Positions 1 through 6,959 of a stretch of 19,013 bases of DNA are shown piece by piece. Origin of the DNA: Saliniplasma sp051745305 (GTDB lineage Archaea; Thermoplasmatota; Thermoplasmata; Halarchaeoplasmatales; Halarchaeoplasmataceae); the NCBI GenBank assembly GCA_051745305.1, contig JBNJDY010000026.1, positions 1 through 19,013 of the forward strand, in the 5' to 3' direction. Made by a program: the position numbers and the translations under genes. The first letter of the stretch is position 1, and each line of letters begins with the position of its first letter. The notes below the pieces were generated by a model. That model did not search any database. It saw nothing but the letters and a program-made list of their open reading frames with translations, and had not been told where the DNA came from.

Positions 1-37
1 CGTCTTCTTCCGTTCCGTCTTCTTCAACCTCTGTCAT
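1..37 (-). CDS. N-terminal fragment of an unidentified leftward gene
   Basis: The reverse strand from 37 to 1 reads ATG followed by open codons giving MTEVEEDGTEED before the window edge. Twelve residues are too few to identify a product; all that can be said is that the N-terminus is strongly acidic. A TATA-like AT-rich run lies 22-35 nt upstream on the same strand, which is the spacing expected of a leaderless archaeal transcript. That is the main reason for believing this start. The gene is divergent from pheT and shares its 97-bp upstream region. Confidence 0.42.
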   Translation of the reverse strand, partial: MTEVEEDGTEED

Positions 38-58
38 ACTGGTTTGGAAAGTCGTGTG

Positions 59-72
59 TATATATATTAATT
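59..72 (-). promoter_or_regulatory. TATA-box candidate for the leftward gene
   Basis: Read leftward this is an A/T-only alternating run (AAATTAATATATAT) centred about 28 nt before the ATG at 37. This fits an archaeal TATA box driving an mRNA with almost no 5' leader. The assignment rests on composition and spacing only. Confidence 0.45.
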
Positions 73-100
73 TAACGCAGAACTAACATGATTCGGGTCA

Positions 101-111
101 AAAGTTATATA
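101..111 (+). promoter_or_regulatory. TATA-box candidate for pheT
   Basis: AAAGTTATATA lies 24-34 nt upstream of the pheT ATG at 135. Transcription would begin at or within a few bases of the start codon, giving a leaderless or nearly leaderless mRNA. No GGTG-like ribosome binding site lies between the box and the ATG, which agrees. Confidence 0.5.
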
Positions 112-134
112 CGTAATTTTTCTTACTTTGAACT

Positions 135-1790
135 ATGCCTGTAATCTCAGTGGACCCTGAAAAACTCGTAGAGATGACCGATACTGATCAATTTGAATTG
201 ATCGAAACACTTCCTAAATTAGGTATAGAGATCGAAAAGATGACCGATGAATCATGGGATCTAGAGATCTTTCCGGATCGATGTGATAACCTATCCATGG
301 AAGGTTTAAGCAGAACTATCAAAGGATTTTTGGGGAAGGAAACTGGTCTTCCGGTGTATCCGGTTAAAAATTCTCAGATCGAAACCGAGGTCGAACTGAG
401 CGTACAGGATGTTAGACCATATATTGTCACTGCATTAGTGAAAGATGTTGAGATCACAGAGGATTTTCTAAAATCACTCATGGATGTCCAAGAGAAACTT
501 CACATGACTTTAGGGAGAGGAAGAGAAAAAGTTGCTATCGGTATCCACGATTTTGATAAGGTAGAATTTCCTTTCACTTACAAAGCGGTCTCACCACATG
601 ATATAAGTTTCATCCCACTTCAGAGAACTCACAAGATGGATCTGCAGGACATACTTGATAAACACGAAAAAGGTAAGGAGTACGCCCATATCCTAGAAGA
701 TTTTGACAGGTACCCGATAATCATCGACAATAATGAAGACGTGCTTTCTTTTCCTCCAGTGATTAATGGTGTAATGACTGAAGTAAATGAAGAAACTAGG
801 AACATCTTTATAGATATGACTGGAACCGATGAAGAAGTGTTAAGTCAGACTTTAAATATACTATGCACACTTTTTGCAGATATGGGAGGAGAATTGTACT
901 CTACAAAAGTTAAATATGGGAAAACGGAAAGGACTTATCCAGATATGGAAGTCGAGAAAATAAACATCTCCGTTGATGAGATCAAAAAAATGCTTGGAGT
1001 CGAGATCGGTGAAAGCGATATAAAAGATATACTCGCGCGCATGCGCTATGATGTTATATTAGGAAAAGAGGAAATTGAAGTGATGATCCCGCCATACCGC
1101 CATGATATCCATCATCCATGGGACATAATCGAGGACATAGCAATCGGGTTCGGCATGGATGAATTTGAAGGAACGTCAGCAAAAGAATACGTGGTTGGTG
1201 AACCTCGGATTGAAAACAAAATAATCGATGCCATCACCGAGACTTTGATCGGGTATGGTTTCCAAGAAGTTGTCAACTTTACCTTGAGCAATCCAGAAAG
1301 GGAATACAAAAACATGGAAATAAATGAAGATGACGGGATGGCTATCATCGAGAATCCAGTCACTGAAGAACATACTGGATTGAGGGTTCATATCATCCCC
1401 ACGCTCCTAAATAACCTTAAATCTAATCGTAACAAATCCCTACCACAGAAATTGTTCGAAGTGGGTGATGTCGTTAAAGATTCGGAGCAAACCACCAAAG
1501 TCGGAGGCGTAGTGTTACATTCTGAAACAGGTTTCACCGAGATAAAGTCTCTAATAGAAGGTATTGCGATGAACTTGGGTTTAGAAATAGATATAGTGTC
1601 AAATGAGCACGATAGCTTTATAGATGGGCGCTGTGCTTCTATAACTATTAACGAAGACGAAGTAGGATATTTTGGGGAAATACATCCTAAAGTACTCGAT
1701 AATTTCGAATTGGAATACCCTACAACAGCTTTTGAAATGAACATCGATAAAATATCCGAGTTGAAACTAAAAGATCAAAGATTGATATGA
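135..1790 (+). CDS. pheT: Phenylalanyl-tRNA synthetase beta subunit
   Basis: This is the beta chain of the cytoplasmic alpha2beta2 enzyme that charges tRNA-Phe. At 551 residues it has the short archaeal/eukaryotic form, lacking the long N-terminal extension of bacterial PheT. The N-terminus (VISVDPEKLVEM, then DLEIFPDRCDNLSMEGLSR near residues 45-65) is typical. A B3/4 editing-type region follows in the middle. A B5 domain begins near residue 276 and contains PPYRHDIHHPWDIIEDIAIGFG around residues 318-340. The C-terminal third is the catalytic-like fold, with the FEVGDVV and YFGEIHPKVLDNF motifs. The ATG at 135 is preceded by a TATA-like box at leaderless distance. The alpha-subunit gene pheS is not next to it. 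The downstream gene begins 12 nt after the stop and is probably co-transcribed. Confidence 0.96.
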   Translation: MPVISVDPEKLVEMTDTDQFELIETLPKLGIEIEKMTDESWDLEIFPDRCDNLSMEGLSRTIKGFLGKETGLPVYPVKNSQIETEVELSVQDVRPYIVTALVKDVEITEDFLKSLMDVQEKLHMTLGRGREKVAIGIHDFDKVEFPFTYKAVSPHDISFIPLQRTHKMDLQDILDKHEKGKEYAHILEDFDRYPIIIDNNEDVLSFPPVINGVMTEVNEETRNIFIDMTGTDEEVLSQTLNILCTLFADMGGELYSTKVKYGKTERTYPDMEVEKINISVDEIKKMLGVEIGESDIKDILARMRYDVILGKEEIEVMIPPYRHDIHHPWDIIEDIAIGFGMDEFEGTSAKEYVVGEPRIENKIIDAITETLIGYGFQEVVNFTLSNPEREYKNMEINEDDGMAIIENPVTEEHTGLRVHIIPTLLNNLKSNRNKSLPQKLFEVGDVVKDSEQTTKVGGVVLHSETGFTEIKSLIEGIAMNLGLEIDIVSNEHDSFIDGRCASITINEDEVGYFGEIHPKVLDNFELEYPTTAFEMNIDKISELKLKDQRLI

Positions 1791-1793
1791 ACT

Positions 1794-1798
1794 GGTGG
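1794..1798 (+). promoter_or_regulatory. Ribosome binding site of the lipocalin-like gene
   Basis: GGTGG sits four bases before the ATG at 1803, in the 12-nt gap after the pheT stop. It matches the archaeal anti-Shine-Dalgarno core and supports translation of the second gene from a pheT transcript. Confidence 0.6.
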
Positions 1799-1802
1799 AA
1801 AT

Positions 1803-3176
1803 ATGATTAACATACCCGAAAAAAAGAAAGAGATCGTTATTGTATTATTGGTAGCTGTTTTGATAATATCGACTGCTGTTTTTTTTTATTCCCGTTCTAG
1901 CGATTCAGAAGATAACGGATTGAACGGTGTAGATAGAACGGTAAGATTTCCAGAAGATGAGGGACAGCACAACGAGCCTTTCGAGAGCTGGGAACTATCA
2001 TTATCATTGGACTCGGAGAACGGGAACTACAAATTATTTATGAGAGTCGTAGAAGCAGATTTCCAGGATGGATCTAGAATCGAGTACATGCTCGTAGACG
2101 AAGACGAAGTATCCGGTGAACGATATTATACACATAAAACCACCGAGGGGGCATTAACCGCTGAAACGGATATGATGGACATGAACGTTTGGGACAATGT
2201 TACTGAGACGAGTTTGTATTCTACAGAGGACTTTGTATACACAATAGAATCAGACCTTATTTCAGGAATAGAACTGAATCTGGAGATGCGAGATACTAAA
2301 GAACCAACTAGGATCGGTGAAGATGGTAAACTATATCATGTCGAGATGGGGACTATATTCGGTTATTATCAATCAAATCTACAAATTGAGGGGAATATAG
2401 AACTCCCTGACGGTACCAGTGAAACGGTCAACGGTAAAGGATGGTTGGAACATCTTTGGTCAGGTGAAACGAAGGGACTCAACACCGAGACGTGGAAGAT
2501 CAAACTGGATAACTCAGTAGATATCTTCGTTTCAAACCTGTACGACCCTCAATCTGAAGAACATTATCCTAACGACCTCTTTATTAGTGCAGTTAACAAA
2601 ATCGACCAAAGTGGAGATTTAACGGTCTATCACCTGGGAGATGATACACATATGGAAAATACAGATTATAAGATCATACCGGCAGATATATCCGAAGAAA
2701 GATGCTGGTCTTACGGATGGAACCTTAAAAGCGAAGATTTCGATCTGACTATAACTCCTGCACAAGATAATCAACTTCATTCTTTCAACTGGTTGGGATT
2801 CTCTCACGTAGAAGGAACTTACCTAGGTAGTTATGTTGAAGGCTATGCACTTACTGAACTAAATTACCTATACCATAGTGTGCCACAATTCGAAGACATA
2901 TGGGATACATACTCCGATGATACTCCAAGGTCTGCAGTCGATGTGTATACAAATATCACGTATATCCCCCCTATAAGCATAGAAGAGATACAATTAAATT
3001 ACCGTATCAATGGAGGAGAATGGGTTGAAAGAGATATGGAAGTAGATGACGGTAGTTGGACCGCTACTATACATAGTCAACCTGCTGAAACTGAAGTGGA
3101 GTATAAACTTGTGATGATTGACGAAGCGGGGAAAATCGTAGAATCCGATATTTACGATTATACCGTGGGAAGCTGA
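1803..3176 (+). CDS. Membrane-anchored CrtC/AttH-type lipocalin protein with C-terminal Ig-like domain
   Basis: This 457-residue protein has a basic N-terminus (KKK, residues 7-9) and one hydrophobic segment at about residues 11-29. I infer an extracellular protein held by an N-terminal anchor. The body looks like the two-barrel lipocalin family that includes hydroxyneurosporene synthase/carotenoid hydratase CrtC and AttH. It has an FESWELSLSL strand at 60-69, then GKGWLEHLWSGE at 211-222, corresponding to the family's G.GWLDHQWG-like motif. SYVEGYALTEL at 343-353 corresponds to the closing EGY.E motif. Residues from about 380 form a separate beta-rich Ig-like module (LNYRINGGEWV, then TEVEYKLVMID). 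No carotenoid gene is nearby, so hydratase activity should not be assumed. Translation is supported by GGTGG at 1794-1798, four bases before the ATG. It follows pheT closely and likely shares its transcript. Confidence 0.68.
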   Translation: MINIPEKKKEIVIVLLVAVLIISTAVFFYSRSSDSEDNGLNGVDRTVRFPEDEGQHNEPFESWELSLSLDSENGNYKLFMRVVEADFQDGSRIEYMLVDEDEVSGERYYTHKTTEGALTAETDMMDMNVWDNVTETSLYSTEDFVYTIESDLISGIELNLEMRDTKEPTRIGEDGKLYHVEMGTIFGYYQSNLQIEGNIELPDGTSETVNGKGWLEHLWSGETKGLNTETWKIKLDNSVDIFVSNLYDPQSEEHYPNDLFISAVNKIDQSGDLTVYHLGDDTHMENTDYKIIPADISEERCWSYGWNLKSEDFDLTITPAQDNQLHSFNWLGFSHVEGTYLGSYVEGYALTELNYLYHSVPQFEDIWDTYSDDTPRSAVDVYTNITYIPPISIEEIQLNYRINGGEWVERDMEVDDGSWTATIHSQPAETEVEYKLVMIDEAGKIVESDIYDYTVGS

Positions 3177-3190
3177 ACGATAAAGCTTGC

Positions 3191-3201
3191 AAAAATTTAT
3201 C
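3191..3201 (+). promoter_or_regulatory. TATA-box candidate for the DUF1611 gene
   Basis: AAAAATTTATC lies 25-35 nt before the ATG at 3226, and no ribosome-binding motif intervenes. This matches the leaderless pattern seen before pheT and separates this gene from the pheT transcription unit. Confidence 0.5.
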
Positions 3202-3225
3202 TAGCATCTTTTAATAACTCATCTT

Positions 3226-4275
3226 ATGAACCGGGCAGTTATCTTGACTGATGAACATCTTGATAAGGGCGCTGCAAAAACATCCCATGGATTACTCAGA
3301 TATTCCAAAAAATACGAAATCGCAGGAGTGATAGACAGTAAATTTTCAGGTAAGTATTCCGATGACATCATACCACATTGTGATCACATACCAATCTACG
3401 ATTCTATAGATTCATTTTTGGAAGAGGACGATGCCGACCTGCTTATAGTCGGAGTGGCTACGGTTGGAGGATATCTACCTGAAAACTTTAAGGACCACAT
3501 CAAATCGGCCATGAAAAATGGTATGAATATCGTCTCTGGACTACACTATTATTTGAGTGAAGTGGAAGAATTTACATCTTTGGCTGAAGAGTATGATGTT
3601 TGGATCAAAGATATCAGAAAATGTCCACCATTGGAAGAGCTACACTACTTTCAAAATCTTAAAGAAGATATGGACACCCTCACGGTTCCATTTATGGGGA
3701 CTGACAGTTCAATAGGGAAAAGAACGGGTCTTATTTCAGTTTACGAAACTCTAAAATCTATGAGTGTATCCGCTGCATGGGTGGCTACCGGACAAACCGG
3801 TATGCTTCAAGGAGCAGATTTTGGTCTTCCTCTAGATTCTATAAAAGGAGATTACATGGTCGGAGAGCTGGAATACAAGATATGGCAGGCATGGAAGGAA
3901 TCAAAACCAGATGTTATATTGATCGAAGGCCAGGGCAGCACATCGCATCCAGCGTATGTTTGTGGATCCAGAGCCGTTCTAGCTGCTAGCCAACCGGATG
4001 GAGTTGTACTCCTGCATTCACCGAAGAGAAAGTACAGAGATTACAGGAAAGAGGAAATAAAATGGCCCATGCCTTCTGTAGAACATGAGAGAGAACTGAT
4101 CAAAATGTATTCTGGTGCAGATGTCATCGCACTCGGTATCAATCCAGAAGACATGGATAAAGATGAGAAAAAGAGAATAATTGAACAGTACGAAAGAGAA
4201 CAGAATATCCATGCTGCAGATGCTTTGGAAGAACCAGAGAAGATAGCTGATGCTATCGTCGAGCTCATCGATTAA
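3226..4275 (+). CDS. DUF1611 family P-loop protein (DgcN-like)
   Basis: The protein has 349 residues and two parts. Residues 1-150 form a Rossmann-like N-terminal region containing the strand DLLIVGVATVGGYLP near 71-85. Residues 150-349 form a DUF1611 P-loop domain with a Walker-A-like GTDSSIGKRT at 158-167 and a Walker-B-like DVILIEGQGS at 229-238. It continues into STSHPAYVCGSRAVL, a conserved block of this family. From what I recall of the literature, one member, DgcN, N-acetylates D-glutamate and works with the enolase-superfamily enzyme DgcA in marine bacteria and haloarchaea. A DgcA/dipeptide-epimerase-like gene lies about 0.9 kb downstream on the other strand, which supports the link. 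The substrate here is inferred. The stop codon shares bases with the convergent GHMP gene. Confidence 0.8.
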   Translation: MNRAVILTDEHLDKGAAKTSHGLLRYSKKYEIAGVIDSKFSGKYSDDIIPHCDHIPIYDSIDSFLEEDDADLLIVGVATVGGYLPENFKDHIKSAMKNGMNIVSGLHYYLSEVEEFTSLAEEYDVWIKDIRKCPPLEELHYFQNLKEDMDTLTVPFMGTDSSIGKRTGLISVYETLKSMSVSAAWVATGQTGMLQGADFGLPLDSIKGDYMVGELEYKIWQAWKESKPDVILIEGQGSTSHPAYVCGSRAVLAASQPDGVVLLHSPKRKYRDYRKEEIKWPMPSVEHERELIKMYSGADVIALGINPEDMDKDEKKRIIEQYEREQNIHAADALEEPEKIADAIVELID

Positions 4276-5213
4276 GACTTTCTGAAAACTCTTACACCTT
4301 TGTTTTCAGGTTCGGCTACCCTTATACTGGCTTTCTTTCCGTTCTCAGTCAGCCATTCATTCATCTTTCTCTCTATTTCACCGGCTTTTTTAGCGTTAGT
4401 TAGACCGTAAACCGTAGGACCCCAAGAACTCTGTCCCACACCATAAGTATGATTTTTTAATTCTTCGATGATATCTCCGACTGCTGGATGGTACATCCCT
4501 TTCTGAAAATCTGAGAAGGATTCGCCTACAGTTCTTTGAATCTCGGTCATGTGGAATCCAAAATCATCTATATCCTTAGATTTTAAAGCCGGCAATATCC
4601 CCATGACGATATGGTGACTGATCTTCCTAGGGAATTTCTTATCAACTTTCAACTCCTCCATGATCGGCTGCTCTTCATCTTCATCGAATCCTTCCCACTT
4701 TTTGGCAGAGATTATGATAAAGCGCCATTCATCAGGAATATTTTCTCTGAACAGCATAGGGGGTACCTCCATAGGGGTACTCTTACCGCCTTCCAAAATG
4801 AATCCGCCGTGTTTAAAACCGTAAGTACCGATAGCTGAGAATCTTGCCCTACCAATGACGTCTGCGAGCTTTATAGGGTCTATGTCGTTTCCTGAAAGTT
4901 TAGCCATGCCCAGCCCTGTTCCTAAACACAATTGGGTCGTAGAACCTAAACCAACGTGCCTAGGAATATTTTCTTCAACATGGATGTGAAAACCTTGATT
5001 TATACCCAATTTCTCTTTTAATCGATTGTACACTTTTTGAACTTCCTTGGCGTTCCTACCACTTGCTCTGATTTTCAATCCTTTTTCTCTTGGTTGGATT
5101 TCGATTGTGAAGCCCTCTTTGATAGTAACTCCCAAAGCACCGTAAGAGCGGATAAATTCTCTGCTCAAATCGATTATACCCATGTGAAGACGGGACGGTG
5201 TCTTAATTATCAT
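4272..5213 (-). CDS. Beta-ribofuranosylaminobenzene 5'-phosphate synthase-like GHMP-superfamily protein
   Basis: This 313-residue protein resembles beta-RFAP synthase, which condenses 4-aminobenzoate or 4-hydroxybenzoate with PRPP, releasing CO2 and pyrophosphate, in the first committed step of methanopterin synthesis. Visible features are the N-terminal TPSRLHMGIIDL (5-16), the GHMP-type glycine-rich loop HVGLGSTTQ (86-94; GLGSGTQ is the usual form) and GVGQSSWGPTVYG (258-270), a strong family signature. Its ATG overlaps the stop codon of the upstream enolase-superfamily gene (ATGA), so it ends a five-gene overlapping operon that also carries folC and purH. The oddity is a methanopterin-type enzyme beside folate genes. 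Homologues occur in folate-using haloarchaea too, so the product could feed a modified pterin rather than methanopterin. Confidence 0.82.
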   Translation of the reverse strand: MIIKTPSRLHMGIIDLSREFIRSYGALGVTIKEGFTIEIQPREKGLKIRASGRNAKEVQKVYNRLKEKLGINQGFHIHVEENIPRHVGLGSTTQLCLGTGLGMAKLSGNDIDPIKLADVIGRARFSAIGTYGFKHGGFILEGGKSTPMEVPPMLFRENIPDEWRFIIISAKKWEGFDEDEEQPIMEELKVDKKFPRKISHHIVMGILPALKSKDIDDFGFHMTEIQRTVGESFSDFQKGMYHPAVGDIIEELKNHTYGVGQSSWGPTVYGLTNAKKAGEIERKMNEWLTENGKKASIRVAEPENKGVRVFRKS

Positions 5214-6301
5214 TCTGCATCTAACTCCATCCGGTATTCTTCAATTTTATCCTCCGAAACATCGAATCCCAAACCTGGCTGGTCCATCGTCCATAATTTA
5301 CCGTTCTTGAATTCGAAACCCGATGTTACGGCCTCTTTAAGCATGAAATGGCTGTCAAGGTCGGCGTATCGTATGTTTCCGCTGGTCATGTGTAGATGTG
5401 CGGCAGCAGCTAACGATGGGACCACTTCACCCATACATCCAACCATAGCGTTTATACCGTAATCTTCGAGGACTTCTACGATCTTTCGTCCACCGGTGAT
5501 ACCACCACATTTCATGAGTTTTATATTGATCAGATCAGCCATATCTCCATAGCAAATCCTTTCTGCATCCTTATAGTCTTTAATACTTTCATCTGCCATT
5601 ATAGGGATGTTAGAACGGTTACTCACCTCTTTTAAGCCTTCTTCGTCCCCCACCATAACAGGCTGTTCGATGAATACTATATCGAGATCATTTAATTTTT
5701 GACATAAAGATAGTGCCTCTTTGACCGTGTAACCCTGGTTAGCATCGACCCACATATCGAGTGTAGGGCTTACTTCGTCCCTTATAGCTTTTAATCTCCT
5801 TATATCTTCATAGAGGTCCAATCCTATTTTCACCTTCAATGCTTTAAATCCTTGGTCCATGAATTCCCGGGCGTGTTGGACGGTTTCACCCCTCTCCATT
5901 ATCCCTATAGTTCTATCGGTTACGATACCTTTTTCTCTTCCATCGAAAAGTTCGAAGACCCTCTTACCTTCGATCTTAGCTTTCAAATCGTAAAGGGCTA
6001 TATCTACACCTGCAAGTGCAGCCATGTCATCGGGCACCTTCTCTCTCTGTTCCATCCAGAACTCTTCGATTTCGATATCTCTACCTTCGATATCCTTTTT
6101 CATGGCTTTTATGGCTTTTAAGATCGATTCGGTGGTTTCATCGGTAACACTGTTAGGAGAAGCGTTACCCCAACCGACTTTACCTTCTCCATGAACTTTC
6201 ACCATCACGTTCTCAGCGGTGAGTTCCGATCCGGTGGCTATTTTAAAAACCTGGCTCCTATCTATCGCAATTGGTATATATTCCAATTTCTCAATTTTCA
6301 T
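5210..6301 (-). CDS. Enolase-superfamily epimerase (dipeptide epimerase / DgcA-like)
   Basis: This is a 363-residue member of the muconate lactonizing subgroup. An N-terminal capping domain is followed by a TIM barrel with the expected residues: KVK (Lys156, Lys158), metal ligands Asp186 (WVDANQG), Glu212 (FIEQP) and Asp237 (MADES), and Lys261 (NIKLMKCGG). These suit alpha-proton abstraction on either face, that is, racemisation or epimerisation. Near the C-terminus an Asp-x-Asp pair (Asp314, Asp316 in ADLDSHFML) matches in position the pair that binds the substrate ammonium in L-Ala-D/L-Glu epimerases. The Arg that reads the Glu side chain in those enzymes (Arg24 in YkfB, from memory) seems to be Gly24 here, so classical Ala-Glu specificity is doubtful. 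It overlaps nth by 11 nt and the GHMP gene by 4 nt. N-acetyl-glutamate racemase (DgcA) is the main alternative. Confidence 0.85.
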   Translation of the reverse strand: MKIEKLEYIPIAIDRSQVFKIATGSELTAENVMVKVHGEGKVGWGNASPNSVTDETTESILKAIKAMKKDIEGRDIEIEEFWMEQREKVPDDMAALAGVDIALYDLKAKIEGKRVFELFDGREKGIVTDRTIGIMERGETVQHAREFMDQGFKALKVKIGLDLYEDIRRLKAIRDEVSPTLDMWVDANQGYTVKEALSLCQKLNDLDIVFIEQPVMVGDEEGLKEVSNRSNIPIMADESIKDYKDAERICYGDMADLINIKLMKCGGITGGRKIVEVLEDYGINAMVGCMGEVVPSLAAAAHLHMTSGNIRYADLDSHFMLKEAVTSGFEFKNGKLWTMDQPGLGFDVSEDKIEEYRMELDAE

Positions 6302-6959
6302 TTAAATAGACCTCCTTAAAATATTCACACATATCCGTTAATGGACATATCTGACAATTCGGTCTTCTAGGTTTACATATATTCTTTCCAAATTCGACCA
6401 TCAATCTATTGATCTCGATCCAATATTTTTTTGGTATCTTTTCCTGCAGGACCATTTCAGTATCATCCGGATTCTTAGTATCGGCTATACCGAGTCTGTT
6501 ACTGATCCGATGGACGTGAGTGTCAACAGGCACTGCAGGTTCAGCGAACCCATAGACGAGTACGCAATTACCTGTTTTCCTACCTACTCCCGGCAGATCA
6601 AGTAATTTATCCAGATCTTCAGGGACCTCGTCATCATACTCCTCGTGAATGATTCTAGCGACCTCTTTGACCCGTTCAGCTTTAACGTTGTAAAATCCCG
6701 CCGGCTTGATCAACTCTTTAACCGTTTCTAGATCAGCATCAGCTAGTTGTTCAGGTGTTGGATATTTATCAAAAAGTGCTTCTGAGGCTTTATGAGTGTT
6801 AACGTCCTTAGTCCGCTGTGACAATATCGTAGATATCAGTACTTCAAAAGGCGATCTGCTTGGGATCTCCTGGGAAGCGGGATCCTTACCAGGGAACGCT
6901 CCTATCTGGAATTCTTCTTTAAGCCGTTTTACCATTTCACCATAATTTACCTTGTCCAT
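6291..6959 (-). CDS. nth: Endonuclease III, DNA glycosylase/AP lyase
   Basis: At 222 residues this is a standard-length base-excision-repair enzyme that removes oxidised pyrimidines and cleaves the resulting abasic site. The helix-hairpin-helix LPGVGRKTG (122-130) contains the catalytic lysine, Lys128. The catalytic Asp146 lies in VDTHVHRISNRLG. The C-terminal iron-sulfur loop is complete, with Cys195, Cys202, Cys205 and Cys211 in the classical C-x6-C-x2-C-x5-C spacing. The ATG at 6959 lies inside the end of folC (23-nt overlap), so the two genes are probably translationally coupled. Nothing suggests a truncated or inactive copy. A repair enzyme inside a folate/purine operon is unusual, but it is probably a passenger. 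Confidence 0.95.
   Translation of the reverse strand: MDKVNYGEMVKRLKEEFQIGAFPGKDPASQEIPSRSPFEVLISTILSQRTKDVNTHKASEALFDKYPTPEQLADADLETVKELIKPAGFYNVKAERVKEVARIIHEEYDDEVPEDLDKLLDLPGVGRKTGNCVLVYGFAEPAVPVDTHVHRISNRLGIADTKNPDDTEMVLQEKIPKKYWIEINRLMVEFGKNICKPRRPNCQICPLTDMCEYFKEVYLNEN

Noticed and set aside
1..134. Whether a pheS gene precedes pheT
   Set aside because: The bases before pheT are a divergent promoter and a leftward start; no rightward coding sequence ends there, so pheS is not adjacent.
4272..5213. Reading the GHMP protein as a homoserine or mevalonate kinase
   Set aside because: The GLGSTTQ loop and the GVGQSSWGPTVYG block are specific to the beta-RFAP synthase family; the usual GHMP kinase loop P-x3-G-L-(G/S)-S-S is not kept.
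5037..5462. Rightward 141-codon frame over the GHMP and epimerase genes
   Set aside because: Both opposing genes carry conserved motifs through this stretch, and the rightward frame crosses their junction. It has no promoter, ribosome binding site or recognisable domain.
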